In this document: positions 18,401 to 29,600 of the stretch, piece by piece | Layout: each line of letters opens with the position of its first letter | How positions within the stretch are numbered: position 1 is the first letter of the stretch | Assembly: GCA_964019415.1 (NCBI GenBank) | Contig: OZ025873.1 | Location: 7,014,234-7,078,233 of the forward strand | Source of the DNA: Ianthella basta | Taxonomy: Eukaryota; Porifera; Demospongiae; Verongiida; Ianthellidae | Direction of reading: 5' to 3' | DNA length: 64,000 bases | Program-made: the position numbers and the translations under genes | Notes under the pieces: generated by a model | Databases searched by the model: none | The model's input: the letters and a program-made list of their open reading frames with translations, nothing else | What the model was told of the DNA's origin: nothing

Positions 18401-20140
18401 ACAGTTAGAAAGAGTGTAAGTAACTGCCAATGCACCTTAGTGATAGGTACAAGCTATAATGACTTCCCAGTCACTGCACAGGCAGCACAAAGAGGTCAAT
18501 AACTTACATAAACTACACTAGAGTCCAACAACCTAATAACCTAGAGCTAACAAACTATCATAAAGAACTACCATGCCTTTACATACATTGATAATAAGTT
18601 ACTTTGTGGTGTTGGGCTGGATTTCGGACTGTGCTGATATGCCAGATGATGCTAGTACAATCCTTTCAGATTTAGGAGCTTTAAGAAATGCAATCTGTTG
18701 AAACGCAGTCCGTTGACTAGAGTTCTTCAAAAGACTGCATTTCTTAACACTCCTGCATGTAAAAGGATATTGTAATAGCATCAAGTTATTACATGTCAGT
18801 AAACGTACTTGTATTGTACTTACATGAGTGGATTAGGTAATATGAACTACAATCATACTCTGTTCAGGAGTAGCCAGTCAAACAAGAATCCTGATTGGAT
18901 CAGAATGCTCACTGAGCTGGTTAGAATAACATGCCTACTTTGGAAGAGTAAATGGCCGAATTAAATTGATTTTGAAAACCTGTAGCAAGATAGTTAGCTT
19001 GAATTATAATTTAGGGCCTCTCAGCTGATTGATTCAAACATGAAAAGGTAGTCTCTGCAAATACCAGCATAAACAACATGATTGAAACCTCACTAACATT
19101 TTAAATGGATACCGGATCTTCTTCAAGGTACCATCCACTCTCTGAGTGTCCAATGTTTCGGCGTTACTATGAACACTTTCATCAGTGAAAAATTTCCCGC
19201 CACTCAGGCTTTTACAAATGCATACCATGTTCAGTCTAACAGCAGAAGAAGGCCTTCTGGGCCGAAACATTCTGCTGAATTACTTGTGCCACATGAATTG
19301 CTCATTAATTCCCCACTTGAAAAACATGTTGTACGTGACAATTGTTGCACACAATGTGAGCTTGAGTGTTAGCGAGCCGGCACATACATAGCACCAGTAA
19401 ACTATTGTATCTCTGTTATAGTGTGAAGGACCTTTATCAATATCAAACCTAAACTGACAATGATGGTTAATATTTGAACAGTTAAGCAGAGGAACAAGGT
19501 CTGACCTGCATATGAGGTTCTACACTATGTACAATAGCATATATAGTGTTATAATTATGGTGTTTTAGCATAGATACTTCACGCTTGCTGATACACATTC
19601 ACACACCTGACACTTGTATTTCCATGCTTTGACTCCTTAAAACCCCACCGTAGTTGGCAACACAGACATAGATCCCGGCAGAAGAAGAGTGAATTCTTTT
19701 GAAATGAAGAACTCTCTGCCAACGAAGAGTAAAGGGTGTTCTACCACGGCCATCACCACGTTCTACATATACATCATGGTCACTTGTCTCTCCTTCTCCA
19801 ACAACAGGTTGTATAACACGAATGCCATCACTATATCGCCAGTTCAATGCCTGTAATGTCCCAGGTCTCTCGGTGTTCTTCGCTCTGCACCGAATACTGA
19901 CTGTCTGGTTGACACCAACCACCACTGGACCCGTGATTACAATTGACTCAGTGACCCCAGCTCCTAAAAATAAAGTGATATCTCCAGGTGCAGCCTCACA
20001 CATGGCTAAAGGAGTAAAATGCAATGAAATGTGAACCATATAATCCATTACTGTTTAGCAGTGTAGCTACTACTGTTCAAACAGCTCTTACCTGGCAACA
20101 GCACTGCTAGGATCACACACATGTAAAAGCCCCACATCAT
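10181..20140 (-). CDS. Receptor-type protein tyrosine phosphatase, gene A (25 exons)
   Basis: A single-pass receptor phosphatase. Exons 5' to 3': signal peptide 20092-20140; Ig 19607-20005; sushi 18085-18258, 16854-17027, 16137-16310; Ser/Thr linker from 16005; TM 15605-15701; juxtamembrane 15316-15476, 14917-15147; D1 14711-14814, 14455-14536, 14295-14368, 14157-14190, 13941-14038, 13282-13410, 13055-13206, 12780-12915, 12496-12645; D2 12313-12412, 12002-12078, 11744-11878, 11453-11587, 11192-11340, 10440-10575, 10181-10261. Without the linker the exons total 3231 bp. D1 would dephosphorylate phosphotyrosine substrates in the cytosol. Nearly every exon has an equal-length match in gene B; juxtamembrane exon 15316-15476 is 9 bp longer. 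The linker exon lacks the donor seen in B, so the full-length product needs a different splice. Ligand unknown. Confidence 0.85.
10711..11029 (+). mobile_element. Insertion in gene A intron, probable LINE 3' end
   Basis: About 319 bp present in the gene A intron but absent from the matching gene B intron (junction near 57705). It ends with CAGTGGCTAAAGGCTTCCCC and then AACCAACC repeats, the form of a LINE 3' tail. The last part is an open frame to about 10949. Age is after the A/B duplication. Family unassigned. Confidence 0.5.
12496..14814 (-). CDS. Gene A catalytic phosphatase domain (D1)
   Basis: Nine exons. Motifs in order are [13 protein letters not shown] (entry helix), KNRYHNI (phosphotyrosine loop), [44 protein letters not shown] (WPD loop with the general acid Asp), and VVHC joined across the intron at 12916-13054 to [10 protein letters not shown] (P-loop with nucleophile Cys and Arg), then QTLDQYVF (Q-loop). 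All catalytic residues are present, so D1 is predicted active. The split of the P-loop codon Ser by a phase-2 intron is identical in gene B. Confidence 0.92.
14917..15701 (-). CDS. Gene A transmembrane and juxtamembrane exons
   Basis: The TM exon 15605-15701 reads [18 protein letters not shown] then [14 protein letters not shown], a clear single membrane segment with a following Arg/Lys stop-transfer (RKYHSSK). Exon 15316-15476 and the acidic exon 14917-15147 (many Glu/Asp/Ala, for example [17 protein letters not shown]) form a spacer of about 130 residues before D1. The spacer resembles no family I know and may be flexible. Exon 15316-15476 is three codons longer than in gene B. Confidence 0.85.
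15815..16005 (-). CDS. Gene A Ser/Thr/Pro linker exon with lost donor
   Basis: Three and a partial fourth copies of a 13-codon unit like [13 protein letters not shown] form a mucin-like stalk between sushi and membrane, likely O-glycosylated. In gene B the exon ends TTTGAAG|GTATAC at 63140. In gene A two short deletions remove that donor and the frame runs to a TAA at 15815-15817. Skipping the exon would join T to GA and make TGA immediately before the membrane segment. In-frame cryptic donors (ATG|GTGATA in each repeat, CATG|GTACAA) could rescue a receptor form with a shorter stalk. Which form is made cannot be told here. Confidence 0.7.
16421..16801. mobile_element. MITE with about 60-bp inverted ends, copy 1
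   Basis: The left end GGGAGCTAAAGTATGCTCAA and right end GAGCATACTTAAGCTCCC are inverted copies, with further pairing inward (GGTTTTGGACAGG versus TGTCCAAAACC). It sits in a gene A intron between two sushi exons. Sister copies are at 17473-18034 and 63849 to the window edge. Confidence 0.75.
17225..17256 (-). pseudogene. Truncated sushi exon remnant in gene A intron
   Basis: GGAGTACCAGGATCATCACAG and the neighbouring acceptor region match the first codons of a sushi exon. The flank to 17410 matches the flank of the real exon at 18258-18430. The rest of the exon is gone. It marks a deleted sushi domain. Confidence 0.75.
17473..18034. mobile_element. MITE copy 2, itself interrupted by another small element
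   Basis: Same inverted ends as copy 1 (GGGAGCTTAAGTATGCTC and GAGCATACGTAAGCCCC). At 17539-17721 a second element is nested; copy 1 is continuous at that point (CATAGTACTGTTCCAGG). The nested element has inverted ends GTGGCGGAT and ATCCGCCAC and a probable TAC duplication at both junctions. Confidence 0.75.
18599..18784 (-). other. Unassigned open stretch in gene A intron
   Basis: A 61-codon minus-strand frame rich in Lys/Ser, with no domain and no splice logic linking it to gene A. It lies between the Ig and first sushi exons, next to Penelope-type terminal sequence. It is more likely repeat debris than coding. Confidence 0.25.
19100..19300. mobile_element. Paired Penelope-like terminal remnants with ribozyme-like folds
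   Basis: Two oppositely oriented motifs lie about 40 bp apart. On the minus strand (about 19140-19200) CTGATGA and CCGAAAC enclose a GTGTT/AACGC stem. On the plus strand (19239-19280) CAGAAGAAGGCC and GGGCCGAAACAT enclose a GGCC stem and are bounded by CAGCAG/CTGCTG. The same GAAACGT-type motif bounds the Penelope-like elements at 28.8 kb and 52.6 kb. No reverse transcriptase remains. Confidence 0.45.
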
Positions 20141-20720
20141 TCCAGTATACTAATACCAGGGAGAAGTGTCTTCACCAAGCATAGGTCTGAGAAACACTTT
20201 AACATTTTATGTATGCCATTCGACAAACATGACCCATATATGGTCATGCTACTTTGCTCCATTACCTGTTGTTGTGACACTGAGAGGCTGCTCCAGTATA
20301 GCTGTTCATTACCAACACTTATACTTTGGTTATTGTATGGCTTATGACTAGCCTGCATGGTTAGCAGTACTATACTACACTTGAGTGGCCTCCCATTACC
20401 TAAGTTCTGAGGTCATTAGTAAAGATAGCATGACTAGATTGATATAGTAGCCTGAGGTTGAAAACGGCATACACTGGCAGTATATATGTGCCGGCAGGCA
20501 CATATATACTGCCAGTATGTGCATGTATGTGCAGTATGTGCCATATATGTGCATGCGTATACATGTATGTATGTACATGCATGCATTCCGATATATGGCA
20601 AACAGAGTTAGGCATAAATTATGTGTTCCACATTTAGGGCAGGAGCCAGCAAAAGGCAACAAGATTGGGACCCCATGGCCAGCTGCATCTCCAACCACAT
20701 AGCCCCCAAGTACATGCGTT
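20141..20720 (-). promoter_or_regulatory. 5' flank of phosphatase A
   Basis: Homologous to the 5' flanks of short-tail genes C and F. It contains a hairpin with two perfect 20-nt arms (20473-20492 and 20497-20516, loop GGCA) not present in that form in the other two copies. No core promoter could be fixed. Confidence 0.5.
20473..20516. repeat. Perfect 20-bp-arm hairpin
   Basis: The left arm ACTGGCAGTATATATGTGCC is followed by GGCA and its exact reverse complement. It lies about 335 bp upstream of the gene A start codon. Confidence 0.95.
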
Positions 20721-21376
20721 AGGGGTACTCATCTAGATGTGCTTGTAAGCCCCACAGATGCGATAAGCGTGGAAGAGCTCAGAAGAGTGACGTAATCAGA
20801 TTACCTGTCCTCCATGGCTCCTGGCCATAGAATTCTCCACAGTCCCTCAGTAACTTCTATATAGGCAGCTAGCACACATTGCACAATCAGGCCTAAGCAT
20901 ACCTCAGGGAAGTGTGCTATAAATAGCACCTAGAAGAGACAATTGGAAAATTTGCTATATTCTTGAGCTCCCAGATGTTATATTTGGTTCACAAGTGTGA
21001 CTAGACTGGTAAACAAGCAAAACTAAATTTCAACCTTCAAAATGCCAGACCTGTTGGTTGCAGATCTGTTACTCTTCCAGACTCTCAATAAGCTCATCAC
21101 TGGAATATTATACACACATTCATGCACACTTGTCCCATTCATTCCCTTTGATCATGCATATGCAATACGCATAGGTTAAGGAAAATATATAACAATATGT
21201 GGCAGGAGTCATGCTTAAAATGCATGCACAAAGCAGCATAACCAAAGCTAGAGTCTGAAATTAGTACATTGAATGACAATAAGCACTCAACAAATTCAAT
21301 GAGTGCAGCACAATCTAGTTGTTGTTAGAGCATGAATATCTCTCTCACACACACACACTCCTCCACTACTGATGCG
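20721..21376. other. Spacer between gene A 5' flank and unit D
   Basis: No gene supported. It is homologous to 40960-41760 (spacer between gene F and unit E), for example around GCACCTAGAAGAGACAATTGG. It is part of the segment that was duplicated as a block. Confidence 0.6.
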
Positions 21377-22213
21377 TCACTGCTTTTGAGCACACACACC
21401 CCATAGGCAGGGTTGGTCTCCATGGCAACCAGCTCACTGACTGCAGGAGTTCCTTATGGGCCCACAGCATCACAGTTAGGTGATTTCCCTACCCAAGGGG
21501 TATATAATTTTAATATATAATTTCTTTTATTGTAATAAATATGAATTGGCAATGATAAATGCACATTATTCACAACTTAACTGTATCATGACAATGCATG
21601 CTTAGGCATGTCTTGCAATGCATTAATTGAAATAGTCTTACTTACTACTTGAATGCTTCAACTTCCAACAACCATACAGGATCCCCACAGCAAGTAGAGT
21701 AGCAACAACACCAGCCACCACTCCACCCAGGAAAGAGCCAGCACCTATCAAGCAGCAGTCACCGTGGGGAAATTGTAAAGATGCATACTAAGCATGATAA
21801 GGTCAACAGAGGCACTACTGTGAGCTTCAAAGTCCCAGAACAGAGTAACAGCCGATGATGAATTGATGGTCATTATGATGGCAGGGTTCACTGCAGTGGC
21901 AGCACGGAAAGTTTTATCACTATCTTAGAAATGAAGTAAACCGTACTCAAGCATCATGCATTTGGTGCATGATGCTTGGGTTGCTCTCTAGTAGCCATTT
22001 ATTACCAACACGTATGTTTTGGTTATTGTACGGCTTATGACTAGCTATAGCTTGTGTGGCTAGCAATACCATTTATACATTATAGTGGCTTCCCATTATA
22101 TTTACCTACAGTAGTTGCTGTGGCCATTTGCAAAGTTAGCAGATATAGCAGATTGAAAATGGACTACTATCGGTGCTGTAGTAGTTGTCTTTGTAACACT
22201 GTTAATGCAAGCA
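21377..22213 (-). pseudogene. Decayed partial receptor unit D
   Basis: Remains of a tail exon (ETNPAYGV still readable, with an in-frame stop replacing the Lys after VGP), a TM exon (about 21660-21760, GAGSFLGGVVAGVVA kept but the upstream part altered by a deletion), an FN3 exon reduced to its N-terminal part joined to TM-side sequence (about 21800-21900), and the 108-bp exon candidate (22106-22213). The middle of the FN3 domain is missing. Clearly non-functional as a receptor. Confidence 0.8.
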
Positions 22214-22370
22214 CTGAAAGGACACAGCTCAGCCAGTGACAAATACAATGACAACCAATACAAGTCCTCGTGAATTATGACTCTATATTATTTTCCATTT
22301 TTACACTTAATTGTAGTCTGTACACATGTACATGTGTTCTTGAGTGTTGGTGTATATGTATGTGTTCATG

Positions 22371-22373
22371 CGT

Positions 22374-22440
<67 letters not shown>

Positions 22441-22777
22441 CATGCACGTGTGAGTGAACTTGTGAGAGTATGCATGACTGTGTGTGGGTAGTTAAGATGT
22501 AGTGGGCTTGGTAGACTTTCAAGTGGCAACGTAGCAGGAAACAATCAATAACTGTTACAGGACATTTTGGCTGCAAAGGCCTTTATCAACTGAATGCAAA
22601 CATTCACTTGTATACATTACTTCAGGTAGCAATGAACCTCTACGACTCATAGAATATGTTGTGGATGCATACAGGATTGGACACGATCTGTATATGCCCT
22701 TCTGACATTGCATTCATTCTGCTGTGTGTGCGTGTGTGCTTGTGTGTGCATGTGTGTGTGTGTGCGTGTGCGTGTGC

Positions 22778-22847
<70 letters not shown>

Positions 22848-22849
22848 AT
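22371..22849. repeat. Two (TG)n microsatellites
   Basis: TG tracts at 22371-22440 and 22724-22849, separated by about 280 bp that is homologous to 43130-43410. The intervening sequence has no gene. Confidence 0.95.
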
Positions 22850-22855
22850 GTAATA

Positions 22856-23614
22856 TTAATTATTGGAAATCCAATCCTCTCTAGTACACCACATTACCTT
22901 ACCTATTATTCTGCTGTAAACTTCCACTGATTAGTGATGCCATTAACTAGCAATGCCCTTGGTTAGCTAGCACTATTCCTATGTGCACCAGTGCACGCTG
23001 CCATATGCTGTACATTTGCTGTTCAATATAACAACCTTCCTCAAGAGTTGTGTATATATATTATTATGTACAAATAATTTTATGTAGAAGGGATTATGAA
23101 CGAGTTTATTATGGATTGATCTTCATTACAAATTTGTCACACAGCAACAAGGTATAGAAATGCCCCCTTGAAAGCTAGCTCAATCAGTATAATATAGTTG
23201 CAACATACCCACCTAGGTAATGAACTATTACGTATATCGCATAACAGATAATAACTACGTATGTGAAATTACGTAGTAGTGCTATCATTGATCGGTATAC
23301 AGCACAATATTGAGTATCTATGGTTATACATAGGTATAGACATACCATTGTCATGCATGCAGTGCAGTCGCTCGCACTTAGGCTGTGACGCATGAAAATG
23401 CATGGTACTAGTTACAACTAATGAGTATAAAATTAATATATTGCATGCATGCAAAAAGATGAATCTCGTAAGTTATAAGTTATAAACACAGTAGAAATTC
23501 CAAATACTTATTGTCAAGATGTACGAGATATCTTTGCATCTTACTATAGCACACAACGCATAAACTCTCTCACTCTCTCACACACACGCAGCACACAATC
23601 CTCTGCTACTAATG
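22856..23614. other. 3' flank of gene F, almost identical to 3' flank of gene G
   Basis: 22960-24180 matches 43725-44820 almost base for base. The exception is 137 extra bases here: a segment 23209-23339 is bounded by ACATAC at 23203-23208 and 23340-23345, where the gene G copy has ACATAC once. That is either a small insertion with a 6-bp duplication or a deletion in the other copy. Confidence 0.8.
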
Positions 23615-26600
23615 TCACTTCTTTTGCACGCACACTCCATAGGCAGGGTTGGTCTCCATGGCAATGCTGTCGCTAATTGTAGGAGTTTCTTTTGGGCCAA
23701 CAGTGTCATAAGTGTTCTCCCTATAAAGGAATGGTTAGCATTTCTTCTTGATACTCTATGCACTTATGTACGTCATGCATTAATGCTATAAAAAATCAGT
23801 ATAATTATATTACTTCATACATTAATTGTTTGTAAATGTAGCTCAATTACAAGAGGCTTACATGTAACAATGTAACATTAATTTCTTCAATTGTTTCTAA
23901 AGACTTCATTCTGTTTGTGGTGATAAATTGAGTCTCACTTTTCCTCTTTAGTGTCTGCATTAAAACTGTTTCCACCAGAATGCTTTAACTTCCAACAACC
24001 ATACAGGATCCCCACAACAAGAATAGCAGCAACAGCACTAGTCACCACTCCACCAAGGAAAGAGCCAGCACCTATAGAGACAACAGCTTGCTCAGCAGCA
24101 GTCACTGCAGGACTTTCACCTGGGGACAAGATAGTAAAATTTGCCTATGCATTGATGGAGAATACGGATGCTTACTAAACACTATAAGGTCAATGTGCTG
24201 TGCTCACCTGCGCACACATGCATCCTGCACACCTCCACCTGCCTTCTCTTGCTGTAAGAACTTTGCTGTCCATTTGGAGTGATGGCAGATATCCACACAT
24301 AATAGGGCTTGCATGAGTTGTCTGTGTCTGGTAGAGTGATTGTAACTGATGTGGAGTTTAGTCCAGACACCACTAGAGCTCCCTGGGGTGGAGTGGAGGG
24401 GTCACTCTCATGACTGTCAGTTGAGTACCACACTGTGAAGGTGGTGCCACTGCGAGCTTTTGTGCCCCAAGTGAGTGCTATTGGAAAGGTTGAATTGAGG
24501 CTTGTCACAACTCCATCCTCAGCACTCACTGCAGTGACAATATAACATTATTCGGTACAATAAGTGTGCATGTGCCTAGTACATGCAGATTTGTTGCGTG
24601 TTGCAAGTATACAGTACACAATGTCATGGTTAAATTATGTGATGTCACCGTATATGTATGTCCCATGCATACCTACATGCATGCAAACACCTCAAATAGC
24701 CACAAATCTTGTGAATAGTGCCACTTTACACATTTAAGCCAGAGCTTATAGAGCCCTGTAGATACAAAATGCAGATGCTAGAGTAGTGGTATATAGTTGG
24801 ATCTGTCTCCAACTTCATCCCTCAGTTTGGTGTATCTTCACAGCACTAGCCATCATAATGGAGTAGGTGCACCTCTCTTGAATTGGTTCTACTGTGTATG
24901 CTTTAACTTACAACTGCACTGAGGCACACTCCCACTCCACTGTCCATTGGACTGGCAGGTTCTACTGTTTGATCCCTGTAGTATGTAGCCTACATCACAG
25001 GTGTAGGTCACTACAGAGTTGTAGGTTGTACTGGAGAGAGTACGTTGACCATTTGTGGGAGTACCAGGATCACCACAGCTGGCTGTTGCAGTGGAGAGGT
25101 TGTTTGGATCGAGAAGATGATTTTAGCAGCAGTTACTTAATCAGTTTCAAAAGTTAAATGCAGATCATAAATGTCTTGATGTAAATGTATTATGCACTGA
25201 GGTAACAAGGAACAATCATACACATGCAGAACATAATGACAATTACACCTTTCATCAGTTGTACATAATTATCTAGATAGTTCACTCTGTGCAGCCGAGC
25301 TGTATATCTTCCATTCTCTGAACCACTCACTCTGAATACAATTGTGTAACACCACGTTATAAGTGCTTCAGCCAGAGAATGAGAATTGATTATTTTTGGA
25401 ATTGGATGAATGTTACATGAATGAAGACATAGGCCATATATCTCAAGCAAGCTCACTGGAGATCTGCAATCGTTATAATTGACTGTATTGTTCATGCTAT
25501 ATACCCGGAACTGAAGCAGTCCAGAGTTGTGTCATTTTTCGATCAAGTTGGGGCTCATCAGTGTGGCGTACTGATGGATGGTAAGATGACTAGCTACTCT
25601 TGTGTCCACCACTAGTGAAACACTTGTGGTTTCGACAAGAACGAATACTAATGGGGGAAGGCTGCAAGTCAGCGTGACTTGCAGCCTTCCCCCATTAGTA
25701 TTCGCTCTTGTCGAAACCACAAGTGTTTCACTAGTGGTGGACACAAGAGTAGCTAGTCATCTTACCATCCATCAGTACGCCACACTGATGAGCCCCAACT
25801 AGGGCGAAACAGCTGTCTGTGGCTCTACCATCTTTGTAGGATGACTAGCGGGGGAAGGCTGTGATCACTGGTTGCCATTAATAGGGCGTGATGCCCCCCA
25901 GCCTCCTGAGACACCATTGGTGTAGGAGGCTGGTTGGTGTAATATTCCCAGTGATTAATCTCTATCTCTATCATAGGCCATGTATCTCAAGCAAGATTGC
26001 TGGACATCTGCAATCATTATAATTAACTGCATTGTTTATGCTATATACCTGGAACTGAAGCAGTCCAGAGTTGTGTCATTTTTCGATCAATTCACTCCAA
26101 ATACCTGAATATATAAACCCTGCCTATACTGACCATTGACTTTCATACTCTCCAAAATATTGTACATTTGTATTAGACTAACTGTCGCTGATAAAACCAT
26201 GTTGGTATCCAGCAAAGCTTAAAAGACAATGTACTCATGATAAACAAATAATCACCCCTATCATTCATTGATCCACTCTATAAATCCATTAGCACATAGT
26301 AGCCAAACATCAATATTCACAATCATCTGTAATTTATATAAAAACAGTGTCTAAAACATCCATCCCTTGATCAACTGAACTGTGATTGCCCCCTGAACTG
26401 CCATGGTCCATGTATGCATAACACTAATGGAGAGACACCAGAGCAAAATACAGCTTACCACTGCAATGAGGTACACTCCCACTCCACTGTCCATTGGACT
26501 GGCAGGTCCTATTGTTTGATCCCTGTAGTGTGTAGCCTACATCACAGGTGTAGGTCACTACACTGGTGTAGGTTGTACTGGAGAGAGTGCGTCGACCATT

Positions 26601-29600
26601 TGTGGGAGTACCAGGATCACCACAGTTGACAGCTGCAGTTGATAGAGCAGTACGAATGTTGTAATGTCACCATGCACAGAAAAGACTTGCTGACATACAT
26701 CATTATCTAAGCCATCAAGTCGTCACACTGTCAAATACACTACATCCACCTGGCGTGCTACACACAGCTGTAACAGTGAGAAACAAGGGATAAGTGGTAA
26801 CGTAATTAAAAGCTCTATTGGAACATAGTTGCAAGTGGCATTAATTACAAAGGAATGAGTTTGGCTGCTGAACTAGATCATTTGGTTGTCAGTGGTTTAG
26901 GAGCTATTAGCAAGCAAATCAGTAGAAAGTTGAACACTGAACTCACGACTGCACTGAGGCACACTCCCATTCCAGTTTCCATTGTCCTGGCAGATTCTAC
27001 TGCTTGATCCCTGTAGTGTGTAGCCTACATCACAGGTGTAGGTCACTACAGAGTTGTAGGTTGTACTGGAGAGAGTACGTTGACCATTTGTGGGAGTACC
27101 AGGATCACCACAGCTGACTGTTGCAGTGGAGAGGTTGTTTAGATCAAGAAGATGATTTTAGCAGCAGTTAATTAATCAGTTTCAAAAGTTAAATGCAGAT
27201 TATAAATGTCTTGATGTAAATGTATTATGCACTGAGGTAACAAGGAACAATCATACACATGCAGAACATAATGACAATTACACCTTTCATCAGTTGTACA
27301 TAATTATCTAGATAGTTCACTCTGTGCAGCCGAGCTGTATATCTTCCATTCTCTGAACCACTCACTCTGAATACAATTGTGTAACACCACGTTATAAGTG
27401 CTTCAGCCAGAGAATGAGAATTGATTATTTTTGGAATTGGATGAATGTTACATGAATGAAGACATAGGCCATATATCTCAAGCAAGCTCACTGGAGATCT
27501 GCAATCGTTATAATTGACTGTATTGTTCATGCTATATACCTGGAACTGAAGCAGTCCAGAGTTGTGTCATTTTTCGATCAATTCACTCCAAATACAGAGT
27601 GCTACAAAACTGGTTCCAGGCTATGAACCCTGCCTATACTGACCATTGACTTTCATACTCTCCAAAATATTGTACATTTGTATTAGACTAACTGTCGCTG
27701 TTAAAACCATGTTGGTATCCAGCAGAGCTTAAAGGACAATGTACTCGTGGTAAACAAATAATCACCCCCATCATTCATTGATCCACTCTATAAATTCATT
27801 AGCACATAGTAGCCAAACATCAATATCCACAATCATCTGTAATTTATATAAAATAGTGTCTAAAACATCCATCCCTTGATCAACTGAACTGTGATTGCCC
27901 CCTGAACTGCCATGGTCCATGTATGCATAACACTAATGGAGAGACACCAGAGCAAAATACAGCTTACCACTGCAATGAGGTACACTCTCAGTCCAGTTTC
28001 CATTGGACTGGCAGGTCCTACTGTTTGATCCCTGTAGTGTGTAGCCTACATCACAGGTGTAGGTCACTACATGGCTGTAGGTTGTACTGGAGAGAGTGCG
28101 TTGACCATTTGTGGGAGTACCAGGATCACCACAGTTGATAGCTGCAGTTGATAGAGCAATAAGAATATTGTGATGTCACCAAGCACGGAAAAGACTTGCT
28201 GGCATACATCATCATCTAAGCCGTCAAGGGGAGTACCAGGATCACCACAGCTGACTGTTGCAGTGGAGAGGTTGTTTGGATCGAGAAGATGATTTTAGCA
28301 GCAGTTAATTAATCAGTTTCAAAAGTTAAATGCAGATCATAAATGTCTTGATGTAAATGTATTATGCACTGAGGTAACAAGGAACAATCATACACATGCA
28401 GAACATAATGACGATTACCAAATGATGACCTCATACTTCAAAGGCACCGCTGCAGAATACTGCAGTGCAGTAAATTGTGCGAAAGCCACTAACACCTTTT
28501 AGCGCCCCTTAATTAACACCTATATTGTGGTCAACCAACACCTCCGTAAAGTAAACAAAGAGTGGAAAGGTCACGAGGATCAATTTAGCCATGAAGTTTC
28601 ATGTACCAACTTCTGGAGAAGTGGGTAGCTCATGAAAGAGGAGTGCGCACATGTACACGCTTTCCCCAAGGATGCATTTACTCGGGGAAATGAGTCGACA
28701 CGCAATCGGCGCCAATACATCGCATCCATTGCTCACCACTTTGCTTCTGTTGTGGGCTGAGCCAAGCTTTCCGAGCATGTGCAATCCAGAAAGGGTTGGT
28801 TCTCTAATACCAGCTTCACAACAGGGTTGAAAACCTTGCCGACGTTTCGACCAGATGCTCTGGTCTTCTTCAGGGCGAAGATATGCTAGCGCGAGCACTG
28901 ATTATATATATAACCTAGCATCTCATCATGCGCTGTCACCGGAAGCCACATCAAGGGGTGTCACCGGAAGTTGCGGGATTGCCTTCCTCAAGGCGGCCAT
29001 CCAAAATCCAGGCAGCTCCAGCCCACCATCCCTGTTGAGGGAGGAGCGGTTCAGTCTGATGTGGATTGCCTCCTTGAGCATCAGTTCTTTGGGTGTCCTG
29101 GCTTGGTCAATCACTGTTGTCTCCTCCCATCTGATTGGATGGTGGTTCTCCCACGCATGTTCTGCAAGGGCTGTCTTCTCCAGCGTCCCCTTCTGACAGG
29201 CATCCCGGTGCTCTTTCATTCTTGTCTCGAGCCTCCTCAGTGTCTCCCCAATGTAGGTCTCGCCACAGCTGCATGGGACTTGGTACACCACCTTGGACTT
29301 CATCTCCAGCACCAGTGTGTCCTTCACCTTGGTTAGCATGGAACGTAGAGACAGTCCAGACCTGAAGACAACCTTCATGCTGAACTTCCTACAGACCCGT
29401 CTGATATCCTCACTGACTCCTTCCGTGTAGGGAAGCATCACCAGTGGGGGTCTGCGTCCCTCCTCCGGCAGTGGCGCCTCAGTGGTCTCCACATCTCGCC
29501 TGGAAGGAATGGATGAGGAGCGGATGAAGTTACTGGGGTAACCGTTCTGTCTCAGCACCTCAGTGAGGTGACACTCTTCCTTCTGTAATGCTCCTGGGTG

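Larger units (their letters stand above)
25083..27117 (-). repeat. About 2.0-kb tandem duplication inside gene F
   Basis: 25083-25500 and 27118-27530 are almost identical intron sequence, each following a sushi exon of the 171-bp subtype. A third, partial copy starts at 28228 and a more diverged one lies at 36810-37060. The repeat unit carries one 174-bp and one 171-bp sushi exon. This is recent expansion of the sushi array. Confidence 0.85.

Noticed and set aside
25190-25495. A 101-codon minus-strand frame repeated identically at 27225-27530
   Set aside because: The identity comes from the duplicated intron of gene F. It has no domain, and diverged copies at 1855 and 46130 are not preserved as protein.
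25546-25800. A pair of identical small proteins (STTSETLVVSTR...) on both strands
   Set aside because: They arise because the sequence is a palindrome; the region is explained by a mobile ribozyme-bearing repeat.
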